From positions 141,048 through 205,047 of the forward strand of contig NZ_KB895378.1 of NCBI RefSeq assembly GCF_000374825.1: 64,000 nt of DNA, in the 5' to 3' direction. Origin of the DNA: Paenibacillus sanguinis 2301083 = DSM 16941. Lineage in GTDB: Bacteria > Bacillota > Bacilli > Paenibacillales > Paenibacillaceae. Positions 53,101-61,944 of this stretch are shown piece after piece. How positions within the stretch are numbered: position 1 is the stretch's first letter; each line of letters opens with the position of its first letter. The notes beneath the pieces are model-generated. The model had not been told where the DNA came from and searched no databases. It worked only from the letters and a program-made list of their open reading frames with translations. The translations under genes were made by a program, and so were the position numbers.

Positions 53101-55490
53101 AAATAGCCTTCCGGATCCGCCCGGTATACCCGAGATTTTAGCGGATAGTTGTAAGCCCCGTGGTTATGATACTTCTGGGTCACTACCTCCGTTGTGAACT
53201 GGCGGGCATAATATTGGGTCAGATAAGGGTAACCCAAATAGTTAAACAAATAAGGCGCATCCAGATCCGTTTCGTTAATGGCCATATATTCATCGCGTTC
53301 AAAGAAATCTACCAGCTGCTTGGCCATTTCCGTCTTGCCGCCCATCAGGCCAGCGAGACCTTTCATATCCTGCATCGCTGACCAGCGATACTGCCACAGA
53401 TTGCCTTGATAAGCATATTTGCCCACAGAGGTAACCTCTTGGCCTTCAACCATCATTCCATTAGGGGTAAAGAAGCCTAATTTCTGACCGTTCTCATCTA
53501 CTTGCTCCGGATTCCACAGATCCTGATAGGACTGTGCTATACGCTTGTACTTCTCATACGTAGTCTTATCGCCAACCATTTCGGCCAGCTTCATCGGGAA
53601 ATAGCCGCTTCTGGCTTTCTCCAATTGACCGGATACTTTGTCCTGATCACCGAAGTTATCAGCATCCACGCCCATCCCTTTTAGCGCCGTGTAAACATCA
53701 AAATCCGTAAATCCTTTGGCGTACGCATCAAGTACAACCGCCCCGTTAAACTCATTACGGACGGTAGGGCTAGGCCAATAACCACTGCCCCATTGCGAGT
53801 ATTCGCCACGAGTCTTATACAGATCAACCAGCGATTTGACCATATTCTCGTATTCTTGTGGATTTAGTACAGAGAACAGGGCATATTTACGGAAATCATC
53901 CCACGTTGCCCAGCCATTGTAATATTCAAAATCATCTCCAAGCTCGGAGGCTTGACGAACATTGTTCTCATCCCGGGCTGCCCGGAACGTGCCTTGAGAG
54001 CTAGTTACGTTCTTGGGATGGAGATAAGTGTGATATAACTGCGTGTAGAAGATCCGCTTGTTCTCTTCATCCGCATCAGTCACTTCAACCTTACTCAGCA
54101 AGTCATTCCAGGTCGCTCGAATCTTGTCATGCTGCCCTGCAAAATTCCAGTCAGCAATGTCATGATCTCGCTCGTATTTGGCTTGCTCCATACTAACTGG
54201 AGACAGGCCCACTTTGGCTTGTACCACGTTGCCGGAAGCTGCCGGATCAAAGCTCACCCACACGCCGGTATTGCTGCCGGAGCGTGAGGCCACTTGTCCT
54301 TGATCTCCATCCTTCCATGACGTATAGGATTGGAAATCCTGATCGAACTCAATCGAATAATACATCGTATAGTAGCCATGTCCACAAACATTTTTGGACT
54401 TGACCATACCCGAAATTTCCCGGTTATTCTCTACATTGAGGTCAGCATCAAGCATCCCTGCATAGGAGTTGGACAAATCGACGAGTACAGATCGGGAAGC
54501 TGCGCCATCCGGGAAAGTATAACGGTGAAAGCCCACATTGTCGGAGGCGGTCAGTTCTACTTTAACACCTGACTCCAGGTTCACTGCGTAGTACCCGGCA
54601 GAGGCCTGTTCGCTTTTCTTGTCGTAGGGCTGCTTGTATTTCGCACTGTCATTCGTAAAATCGCCAGTCTGAGGCATCATCAGGATGTTCCCGCCTGCCC
54701 CGCTGCATCCGGCGCCGCTAAAGCGCAGATGAGAGAAGCCTTTCAGATTCTTGTCCTGATAATAATAGCCGCTAAAGGCTCCCCCATCGCCATCCGGACC
54801 CAAGGATACCAGCCCAAATGGGGTGGAAGGACCTGGATTGGTTTGTCCATTATCCCCCAGTGTGTTAATGAACGGATCTACGTAATCAACCGGATCCAGA
54901 TTAACTGGCGGATATGCCGGGGTTTGGCCGGACTCTACCCCATACAATTCCAATTCATATAGACGCGCCGTGTTGGAATCATATGCTCCTTTGCTGATGT
55001 ATAGCCGTACATATTGAGCCGTAAACGGCTTGGGCAGGTAACGGTCTACAATCGTTTGGGCGTTGTTTTGCACCACATCAACATCAGTCCAGGTTACGCC
55101 ATCGGTACTTTTTTGCAATCGAAAATTTTTAGTGTTCAAAAAAGGGCTGTTCCCCTCATTGATTCCAGCATTGACGACCACCCACTCGTTGATCGTATAG
55201 GGCTGGCCCAAATCCAGCTTCAGCCATTTGATGTCCGCATTGGTATTGTCGCACCATTTCGTAGTATTTTTACCATCAACGGCAAATCTGGCGTTCTCAT
55301 TATTATTACATTGACCGGAGGCCGTTACCTTGGCATTTAACGCTACGTTCTCCGTAGCTGTCCCTCCGCCGGCAGCGGCGGCCGCGACCCGTAGATCTGC
55401 AGCCGACATGATACCATTGGCAAATAACGATTCCGTCAATCCATATAACAGCATCATCGTCATGAGTACCGAGATTATCTTCTTCCCCAT
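50151..55490 (-). CDS. Secreted multidomain GH92 alpha-mannosidase with carbohydrate-binding modules
   Basis: A 1779-residue exported enzyme. Domains in order: signal peptide (about 1-30), F5/8 C-type module (about 45-185), GH92 (about 198-915, beginning YVDPFINTLGDNGQTNPGPS and with the acidic catalytic motif SMDDDAGAMGSWFVYSAMGL near 800), a beta-sandwich (about 930-1085), an Ig/FN3-like pair (about 1095-1275), a Pro/Glu linker (about 1280-1335), and three tandem CBM6-like modules (about 1338-1475, 1485-1625, 1635-1779). GH92 enzymes are calcium-dependent exo-alpha-mannosidases acting on N-glycans and yeast mannan. It lies 48 bp after the SLH gene, last in the operon. No wall anchor, so probably released or held by binding modules. 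Confidence 0.92.
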   Translation of the reverse strand: MGKKIISVLMTMMLLYGLTESLFANGIMSAADLRVAAAAAGGGTATENVALNAKVTASGQCNNNENARFAVDGKNTTKWCDNTNADIKWLKLDLGQPYTINEWVVVNAGINEGNSPFLNTKNFRLQKSTDGVTWTDVDVVQNNAQTIVDRYLPKPFTAQYVRLYISKGAYDSNTARLYELELYGVESGQTPAYPPVNLDPVDYVDPFINTLGDNGQTNPGPSTPFGLVSLGPDGDGGAFSGYYYQDKNLKGFSHLRFSGAGCSGAGGNILMMPQTGDFTNDSAKYKQPYDKKSEQASAGYYAVNLESGVKVELTASDNVGFHRYTFPDGAASRSVLVDLSNSYAGMLDADLNVENNREISGMVKSKNVCGHGYYTMYYSIEFDQDFQSYTSWKDGDQGQVASRSGSNTGVWVSFDPAASGNVVQAKVGLSPVSMEQAKYERDHDIADWNFAGQHDKIRATWNDLLSKVEVTDADEENKRIFYTQLYHTYLHPKNVTSSQGTFRAARDENNVRQASELGDDFEYYNGWATWDDFRKYALFSVLNPQEYENMVKSLVDLYKTRGEYSQWGSGYWPSPTVRNEFNGAVVLDAYAKGFTDFDVYTALKGMGVDADNFGDQDKVSGQLEKARSGYFPMKLAEMVGDKTTYEKYKRIAQSYQDLWNPEQVDENGQKLGFFTPNGMMVEGQEVTSVGKYAYQGNLWQYRWSAMQDMKGLAGLMGGKTEMAKQLVDFFERDEYMAINETDLDAPYLFNYLGYPYLTQYYARQFTTEVVTQKYHNHGAYNYPLKSRVYRADPEGYLPSMDDDAGAMGSWFVYSAMGLFPANPGDAAFLIGSPIFSEVKLHVGSGKTFTIRANGVSSQNRFIQSAQLNGKDHDQAWISYEDLMAGGTLNLEMGSEPNMAWGALSKSAPPMTDYGNAVDDTLARQELLAPGSQWKYYDKGQLPADNWNAVDYDDSAWASGQAPLGYDNTGYAKTKVGYGPDAGNKYPATYFRQSFEISDTQNVKDILELNGTLIRDDGGVVYLNGQEVFRTNMPDGPIGYSTYANVTVNNERDRVAFRIDPSLLVKGTNVIAVEIHQSGGTSSDIAFDLGLETLKQLVSSPAPTHPVVDDQANTFGWTAVPGFEAAADYEFTTDGGKNWTAASANPQIVGPGAYEAGQVQVRVRSDVNTGRGPGERLVSDQKYTSDILWDVFDLTAQVNRKGNMKVDIAGSLKGAYVDEAVAVIQLMHNGETVMSSAVPVETGAFDLTQAFNVSSNRYQVNVYLVDAYKGNIYNSVWLAEPIVSQPEENPNPNPNPEPGEPGEEGLPEPIPVPIPEVELPEEAVEPPAPVEDPSIIQFEKYSSASSDKNTFNNNGLGTEQGNTGDVVKNTFDGAWLSYSIDFGSEGANQIKVEYAAPSNRVPADAMLEFRLGSLDGEIVGTVNLPHTGGWNQYSTVTATLSKVITGTQELFIVMKGSTTSDHPYIGNFDRLIWSYQKLRTDYAQLELENYDEWSTDVNPHNNGPLKTENAGGGYSSKQVANTFDGAWLAYKSMDFGTEGVNQFSVRYVGNSGNTAADSRVEIRLGGIDGTLVGTVATPPTGSGWGNYATVNAELTQTLTGVQDVYLVLKGSTSGTYKYIGNFESASFSFKTPPPQTIVEFEERSSWSNEQSTFGKGGLKTEPNNGGTVVNNTFTGAWLIYEKVDFGTEGVNHIGIEYDAPTNRVPADVVAEVRLNDKDGALIGEVALPNTGGGWGNYKIAEASLNQLMTGEQTICIVLKGSTTSSLSYVGNLDRMIFSNK

Positions 55491-55538
55491 TGCGTTTCGT
55501 TCCCCTCGCTTTCATTGTTGTCCATACGCAATACGCGT

Positions 55539-57206
55539 TTACAAAAGCCGCTCTACCATCACTGCTACTTCTGCACGGGTTACCGCATTTTTCGGGTTAA
55601 ATCGGCTGCCGTCGCCTTGAATCCAGCCTTGGGTGAAGGCACAACCCACCGCTTCAGTTGCCCAGGCCGAAATCTGGCTTGCATCGGCAAAGGACGGAGC
55701 CTTACCACCCTCTGCTCTAGCTGCTGCTTCCATCACTTCTGCCGCACGAACCAAAGCAACCACGGCTTCCTCCCGTGTAATAGACTCATTAGGACGGAAA
55801 GCTCCGTTGTAGCCCGTCACGATGCCCAATTTCACAGCTTGCGCTACAGGCTGAGCATAATAGCGGTCGGATGAGACATCTCTGAACGCGTTGGCCTGCG
55901 CAGCATTCATCTCCACCGTCTGTCCATCAGCCGCTTGCTGAACGGTGACAGCGCGCACGATCAATGTAACGAACTCGGCGCGGGTGATGCCGCGGTTAGG
56001 GGCATAATGTCGGTCGTCCACGCCTGTGACGATATGCTTGGCGGCCAAGCCCTTCACGGCTTGCTCTGCCCAGTGTTCACGCAAATCAACAAAGGATTTG
56101 TCATATTCCAAGATTGTATAATACGAGAAATGCTCAGCCATAAAAGTATAAGTACCATTCTGCAGCTGGCCTGGCACATATTTCGCACTTTGGCCGTCCA
56201 CATAATAAACGCCAGCCAGTCTTGCAAAGATCTGTTGCTCCTGCTCCGGCGTTAATTGAATAGAAACCTTGGCAGGACGGTCAAGTTGATGGATTTCCTG
56301 AACTCGATCTCCCGAAATAACCTGTACAATGACAGACAACACAACGCCCGTAGCTTTATAATCCGTGACGGATTCAAGCGACTGATTGACCGTCGCTTGG
56401 GCTTCCGTCGACCAGGAAGCATTCACTACGATGCGAATCCGGGAGGATGCATCCCCGGATACAGCTAAGGCTCCAGCCGGAAGGCTGACTGTCCGGTTGT
56501 CTGTCGTAATGACCAGGCCGATGTTGCGCTTGTTCAGCTCGCTAACCGAAGTCGCGGGCAGCTCCAACGCTGTGCCGGCTTCCCCTGCCGCAGCAGGCAG
56601 CAAGATGGTCACGGCACCGCCTTGTGCTTGTTCGGCCGCTTTGGCGAGTGTGTCACGACCAACGAGATATCGCCCATCTGCCGCAAGCTCTGGGCGTGTC
56701 GTAGAGCCGCTGGCTTCGCCCGCTTGAGGCGGAATGCCCGTGTCATCCGGCCTCGGAGCCTGTGGAGGACTCGGGACTGAAGGGGTCGGGGCTGATCCCG
56801 AATCTCCTCCCGAGCCTGAACCTGGTGAAGACCCACCGCCGTCGCCAGGTTTGCTTCCACTGACGATAGAGAAGCTTGCCGTTTGATTCGCTTCACCGTA
56901 GCCCGCTATTACGGTATAGCGTCCCAGAGGAGCCAGGTCCTGATTGTCGGGAATCCCTACAGTTGCGGAGTACATGCCATCCACGGCAGAGAGTACATCC
57001 ACATATAAAACGGTCTGTGCAGGACTGACAATCTTCACATTCACATTGCCCCCGGACTGTTCCGGGACCGTGCCGGAGAGGGTAAGCGTTCCACCCCAGC
57101 GTACTTCATTAGCGTTAAGCGTCAGCGTAAACGCATCTGCCGCGAACACAGAAATCGGTGAAAGTGCGAACAACAACACTAACAAACCTGCGATATATTT
57201 TTTCAC
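55539..57206 (-). CDS. SLH-domain cell-surface protein of the GH92 operon
   Basis: A 555-residue exported protein. Signal peptide (1-22), an Ig-like domain (about 23-115, FTLTLNANEVRWGGTLTLSG), a Gly/Ser/Pro linker (about 118-165), a central beta-rich region (about 165-360) common in Paenibacillus SLH proteins, then three SLH repeats (about 370-415, 435-480, 500-555) with clear ITRAEF, ITREEA and VTRAEV signatures. No catalytic motif. It starts within the stop of the phosphoesterase gene (4-nt overlap), so the two are made together. It could act as a wall-bound scaffold for the operon's large enzymes; this is inference. Confidence 0.88.
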   Translation of the reverse strand: MKKYIAGLLVLLFALSPISVFAADAFTLTLNANEVRWGGTLTLSGTVPEQSGGNVNVKIVSPAQTVLYVDVLSAVDGMYSATVGIPDNQDLAPLGRYTVIAGYGEANQTASFSIVSGSKPGDGGGSSPGSGSGGDSGSAPTPSVPSPPQAPRPDDTGIPPQAGEASGSTTRPELAADGRYLVGRDTLAKAAEQAQGGAVTILLPAAAGEAGTALELPATSVSELNKRNIGLVITTDNRTVSLPAGALAVSGDASSRIRIVVNASWSTEAQATVNQSLESVTDYKATGVVLSVIVQVISGDRVQEIHQLDRPAKVSIQLTPEQEQQIFARLAGVYYVDGQSAKYVPGQLQNGTYTFMAEHFSYYTILEYDKSFVDLREHWAEQAVKGLAAKHIVTGVDDRHYAPNRGITRAEFVTLIVRAVTVQQAADGQTVEMNAAQANAFRDVSSDRYYAQPVAQAVKLGIVTGYNGAFRPNESITREEAVVALVRAAEVMEAAARAEGGKAPSFADASQISAWATEAVGCAFTQGWIQGDGSRFNPKNAVTRAEVAVMVERLL

Positions 57207-60200
57207 GAAGTTTTGTCCTCTCTTTCTGTCCCTTCCTCAAGCAGCAATGGCGCGGCCAGTTTGTCAGGCACATTCAAATCCCCATCAAACCGATCGAATA
57301 CAAATACCTTCACTTTATAGTTGTCTCCACGGACGTTGAAATACTGGGAGACCGTTATTTGTTCCGGCTTGATCGGAATCGCATTAATCAGCTCTGGCGT
57401 ATCTCCGTTCATCAATTGGAACACCACAATCGCATCTCCGTCGTACTCCGTGAATCGATCTACCGTTACACTGGCCTTGAGTTGATCCCCCGAAGTCAGC
57501 GTACCTTCCAGACGATAAATGTCATTGGTAAATGGCAAGTCGGAGAAGAGTGGCGCACTGGCCTTCAGCCCAGACACAGCCCCGGCTTTAACACGGACTC
57601 CTACACGACCCGCCGGATACTTTCCTTCACCGATCAGTATCGGATTAGCTGAAGCCGGTTGCCAGGTTGCCCCGCCATCCTTGGTGTATTCATAATTGGA
57701 GACCTGATTGAAGCCCGGCGCATTCCCCCAACCAAAGGTATTGAGGGCATCGTCGACTACCGGATGAATTGGAGAAGCTGCCGCATTGCCTTCGGTTTTA
57801 ACCAGCATCGGCTCCGAATTATCCCGCTGATCCACGGCCGTTACAGCAAATTCGTAGACCTCATCGGCATTGATGTTCTCGAAGATATACTGGTATACAC
57901 TTTTATTGGCTTCCGCCGGGATATACAGACTCCAGTTCATGCCAAGCTTGCCGTTGACCTCATGGATTCGGTAACCGCGGACGGCATCCTTCGCATCTTT
58001 CAGCTTGGGCTGCATCCATGTCAAAGCCCATTTTCCATCCCCCGTTTTCCCGGCGTTCAAATTCCTTACCGGATTCGGCTTCTCATCGGTACGAACAATT
58101 GTATAACTATCGAAGGGTTGTTCTTCCCCAGCACGGTAGGAGTCAATAGTAAAGCTGTCCTTCGTCATCTTGATTCCTGAATATACCGGTAAATTGCGTT
58201 GCTCAAAATAAGCTGCATAGGATTTGTCGATGCCTTGGTTTACCCCGTAATATTTGGTCCCGGATGCATTGTTGACGATATACATGGTACCGCCAGGATT
58301 CACCGGATTGCCGTCCTCATCCAGGGTCAGATCCTTAACAGGTTTATCGCCATACATTTGATGTGATCTCATATACGTATGGTCATGCCCTTGCAGCACC
58401 ACGTCGATGCCTAGCTCATCAAACACGGGATATAGCATATCTCTCAGCTCATAAATCTCTGCTTCATCAGAGTGTCCGCCTACAGAATAAATCGCTTTAT
58501 GGAAAGCAACGATTTTCCACTTCTTATCTGTTTGCGCAACTTCCCGTTCTAACCAAGCGATTTGCTGCTTGAACGATTCGCGCTGCCGCTGATCCCATCC
58601 CATATCCATCGTGTTAAGCACCATAAAATGAGCATCTCCGTAGTCAAATGAGTAAACACTGCCCGGAGGAAGCGGGTCATCAATAGAATCGTTAGGATAA
58701 TAGAAATGATGATAGTAGTTATCGTTGTAAGGACCTTCATGATTCCCGACAGCCGCCATGATCGGCAGGTGCATTAACGTATCCTGCGGCTTGCCAAAGT
58801 AGTCAAGCCATTGACTCTCTAGCGAACCAGCATCCACCTGGTCACCCGTCATGATCATGAACTTGGCATTGGGGTAATCCCCTCTGGCTTGCTTCAATGT
58901 ATCCGCCCATACTTGATAGTCATGACTACTAGCACCTTGCGAGTCCGTGAGATAGAGGAATTCATAATCCAGTTCCCCTTCCCTCTCCATCGTAAACGTC
59001 CCGATATCGCTCCAGTTCCCGTCACTGCCAACACGATATTGATAGGAAGCGCCTGGAGTCAGTCCCTCCAACAGTACTTTATGGCTGATAAACATCCCTC
59101 TTGTGGAACGAGTAATTTCCAGATCTAATACCTTCGTATCCTCGGGGTCTCCCACAAAGCGCATCACATCAGGGCTGCCGAATTGGCCTCCTGCGGGAAC
59201 GACCTCCACAATACTGTCCTTGGCATTGTCCGGGGCATGTTCCGGATTATCATATTTGGTATACCAGGCAAAAGAACGCTTGGTCATAGGGTCCTTGTAG
59301 AAGGACATAGCAATGGCGATAGGCGCATAGTTGGCCGCCCTATTTTCAGGGCTAAACGTAAACTTGGATATGCTGGCCCCCGAAATATACTTCATCCCGC
59401 CTTGACCATCATACGTGACGTCAACAAAGGCATTTTCCTTGACGGGCTCCACTAACTTAAGTTTCAATTGGTCAGGATGATCGCCTATTTCCACATTTTG
59501 AACAGCTATTTTCCGTTCACCTGACTGAATGCTCAAGTGAGAATGCAAATTTGTTGGCAAGCTGTCCAGCTCGGATGTCAGGCTTAATGTCAAGTCCAGC
59601 CCGTTAATGCCAACTTCCCCGGCAATTGGACCATTGTAGCCTTCTGGTAAATAGAAAGCGGAGGCCGGAACGATTTCCTTGGACAGGTTGTCCGAGGACC
59701 AGCGCAAATACAGGTTAGAGCCTCCGAAATCTTCAAAGTAGTCTACCCGGAAGCTATATTTCTTGCCTGCTTCAAGGCTGACCGGTGCACTTGTTTGTTC
59801 CTTGTCCCAATCATTGACCCAATGATCAATAACGGTCTTATCATCAATCCAAAGCTTAAACCCGTTATCACCCATCATATAGAATGTATAATCACCAGTC
59901 TCCGGCACCATCAGCTGTCCGGTCCAGCGAATATTCGCATTGTCCTGCACACCTGTTCTAGTCTGCAAAATCGGGTCCAGATTGGTAAAATTAATCTGCT
60001 GATCTACTACGGTAGACTTGAGGGCGCCAAATGCAAAGTTATCCTCTTTAATTCCCAGGTAATATTGGCCCAGCAGTCCTTGATCAGCCGTGATCACCGG
60101 TGGCTCGCTAGTATCGCCACGCAGGTCCAGCTCGAAGAATACATCCGAGCTTGCTCCACGGTCCTGATGTACCTCGACGGCAATCACGTTCGTGCCGTTA

Positions 60201-61495
60201 ACCAGCAATGAGGGATTGATCGAAAAAGGAACTTCATCCCGCTCGTCGCCGATGGCATTGGTAGCCGTTGTGTTATAAGTAATTTCCCCTGCGGGCATAT
60301 TCTCCGTACGGAACACTTCCGTCCCATTCAAATACACCACTGCACCATCATCACGAATAATATTGCCTTGCAACTGCTTGATTGCTGTAGCATCTGCTGC
60401 CTCAAAGCTTTTGCGGAAGTAGGTGGTGATGTATTTGTTGCTGCCGTCCGGGCCATAGCTGATGACCGTATTGGGCTGTGGCTTGCTGCTGCTGGCATAC
60501 CCCAGAGATGCCTCGCCCTTGTTCCAAGCACTATCATCAAAATGGCTGGCTCTCCAAGCTGTTCCTTGATCAGAACCGTCATCCAGATAAGACCATTCGC
60601 TATTTTTGGCAATCAACGTAGATGCATCAGTAACCGCTGCAATCGGATTCCCAACCGTAACCAGGGCGGAGTCCTTGTATCCTCCATCTACAGAGGTAAC
60701 AGTGATGCCTGTCGTTCCTTCCTGGACAGCTGTCACCAGTCCGTCCGCGTCTACAGCGGCAATCGCCGGGTTGTCCGAGCTCCAGACATACGTTGCATTC
60801 GTAGCCGTTGCTGGCGTAATTTGCGCTGTCAATCGTTCTGATTGCCCTATTTCCATTTGTAAACGTTGCTTATTGAGTGTAATTCCTTGCACAGGAACGC
60901 CCGATTCATCGACCGCTAATGTGCCATAAGCTGCAAATTCATAAATATTTGCTACATCCTTTGCGTTCCCGTCTCCGTCCTTGTCCCCAGGCTCGGTGAT
61001 ATTCAATTTGAAATAACGCGCCGTTACCGGTGCATTCAATTCATGCGTGGATATGCCGCCGGATACACCATAGGTGGTATCAGTCACGGTAACGACTGGC
61101 GTCCAGTGCACATCGTCGGTGCTTGTCTCAATGGAAAAGGCCCGGGTATCGGCTTCCTGCTCCTCTCCGCCCGCACTTGCATGCGCCAGTACAAATTGAT
61201 GTACTGTAGCAGCTTGTCCAACATCAATCTTCAACCAATAGGGACTTTGACTATCAGGCAGCTGCTCCCCCTCATAGCTCCATTTGCTGTCCAGGGCGCC
61301 GTCAATAGCCTGATCGGGGCCATAGCCAGGCAGTTCCCCGATCGACGTAGCTGTTACGTCCGTACCGGCAAATACATTCATTTCTCCATTCCCTGCCTGA
61401 ACTCGCGGAGCAGGGATATACCCCGCAGACAACAACGAGGTTACCAGCACGATTATGGCAAGTATGCGACTTGCCAATGTGATCCTTCTTTTCAC
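57203..61495 (-). CDS. Secreted multidomain metallophosphoesterase (purple acid phosphatase-like)
   Basis: A 1430-residue exported protein. Signal peptide (about 1-35), F5/8 C module (about 40-195), Big_2 Ig-like domain (about 200-285), beta-sandwich (about 290-460, shared with the GH92 protein), PA14 (about 474-618), FN3-like phosphatase N-terminal domain (about 720-830), calcineurin-type metallophosphoesterase (about 845-1100), FN3 (about 1120-1215) and a C-terminal module (about 1240-1415). Metal motifs: TDSQ (in place of DxH), GDQVD, GNHE and GHDHTY. First gene of the operon with the SLH and GH92 genes. A mannose-phosphate target is an attractive guess given GH92. Confidence 0.9.
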   Translation of the reverse strand: MKRRITLASRILAIIVLVTSLLSAGYIPAPRVQAGNGEMNVFAGTDVTATSIGELPGYGPDQAIDGALDSKWSYEGEQLPDSQSPYWLKIDVGQAATVHQFVLAHASAGGEEQEADTRAFSIETSTDDVHWTPVVTVTDTTYGVSGGISTHELNAPVTARYFKLNITEPGDKDGDGNAKDVANIYEFAAYGTLAVDESGVPVQGITLNKQRLQMEIGQSERLTAQITPATATNATYVWSSDNPAIAAVDADGLVTAVQEGTTGITVTSVDGGYKDSALVTVGNPIAAVTDASTLIAKNSEWSYLDDGSDQGTAWRASHFDDSAWNKGEASLGYASSSKPQPNTVISYGPDGSNKYITTYFRKSFEAADATAIKQLQGNIIRDDGAVVYLNGTEVFRTENMPAGEITYNTTATNAIGDERDEVPFSINPSLLVNGTNVIAVEVHQDRGASSDVFFELDLRGDTSEPPVITADQGLLGQYYLGIKEDNFAFGALKSTVVDQQINFTNLDPILQTRTGVQDNANIRWTGQLMVPETGDYTFYMMGDNGFKLWIDDKTVIDHWVNDWDKEQTSAPVSLEAGKKYSFRVDYFEDFGGSNLYLRWSSDNLSKEIVPASAFYLPEGYNGPIAGEVGINGLDLTLSLTSELDSLPTNLHSHLSIQSGERKIAVQNVEIGDHPDQLKLKLVEPVKENAFVDVTYDGQGGMKYISGASISKFTFSPENRAANYAPIAIAMSFYKDPMTKRSFAWYTKYDNPEHAPDNAKDSIVEVVPAGGQFGSPDVMRFVGDPEDTKVLDLEITRSTRGMFISHKVLLEGLTPGASYQYRVGSDGNWSDIGTFTMEREGELDYEFLYLTDSQGASSHDYQVWADTLKQARGDYPNAKFMIMTGDQVDAGSLESQWLDYFGKPQDTLMHLPIMAAVGNHEGPYNDNYYHHFYYPNDSIDDPLPPGSVYSFDYGDAHFMVLNTMDMGWDQRQRESFKQQIAWLEREVAQTDKKWKIVAFHKAIYSVGGHSDEAEIYELRDMLYPVFDELGIDVVLQGHDHTYMRSHQMYGDKPVKDLTLDEDGNPVNPGGTMYIVNNASGTKYYGVNQGIDKSYAAYFEQRNLPVYSGIKMTKDSFTIDSYRAGEEQPFDSYTIVRTDEKPNPVRNLNAGKTGDGKWALTWMQPKLKDAKDAVRGYRIHEVNGKLGMNWSLYIPAEANKSVYQYIFENINADEVYEFAVTAVDQRDNSEPMLVKTEGNAAASPIHPVVDDALNTFGWGNAPGFNQVSNYEYTKDGGATWQPASANPILIGEGKYPAGRVGVRVKAGAVSGLKASAPLFSDLPFTNDIYRLEGTLTSGDQLKASVTVDRFTEYDGDAIVVFQLMNGDTPELINAIPIKPEQITVSQYFNVRGDNYKVKVFVFDRFDGDLNVPDKLAAPLLLEEGTEREDKTS

Positions 61496-61874
61496 TCCCT
61501 ATTCCCCTCCAATAGTAAACTGTGATGACCTAAGAATGATAAGCCTCCTTGCATTTTCATTCAATTCATGCTTCGTAAAGGACAGGTTAACTTTCTGTAA
61601 AAACAAACCCTGCTTAAGAGTCACTGTTGGGTTCTCTACTCTACAGAGACCCGCTTGATAATTCCTGTATTCCTTGTTTTCGTCACTTCAATCCATTTTA
61701 TGGGTTATTTCCTTCACCAATGGATTCCCTCACAATTACGGATGAGTCAATAGTTTGAACGCTTACAAAATAAGCAATATTAACCTTTGCTGATCTCTGT
61801 GCGGGTTGTTGTTCACACTGTTAAATACATGTAAACAAAGCTTGCTTATCTCCTAATTTATGGTATAAATATTC
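61496..61874. other. Upstream region of the phosphoesterase-SLH-GH92 operon
   Basis: A gap of about 380 bp that must hold the operon promoter. It contains a cre-like site at 61754-61767 and AT-rich DNA around 61780-61870. I could not pick a convincing -35/-10 pair. No gene is seen. Confidence 0.5.
61754..61767. promoter_or_regulatory. Candidate CcpA site (cre) of the GH92 operon
   Basis: On the minus strand TGTAAGCGTTCAAA matches TGWAANCGNTNWCA at 13 of 14 positions, about 260 bp before the phosphoesterase start. It suggests catabolite repression of the operon. Confidence 0.5.
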
Positions 61875-61922
61875 AAAAAAAAGAATGACAATGCAGAGCT
61901 CGCTCTGACATTATCATTCTTC
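61875..61922 (-). terminator. Terminator of the DEAD-box helicase gene
   Basis: AAGAATGA-CAATG-CAGAGC pairs, with small mismatches, with GCTCTG-ACATT-ATCATTCTT; on the minus strand it is followed by TTTTTTTTG. Confidence 0.82.
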
Positions 61923-61944
61923 GTTCAATCTGTTTTTGGGTGGA

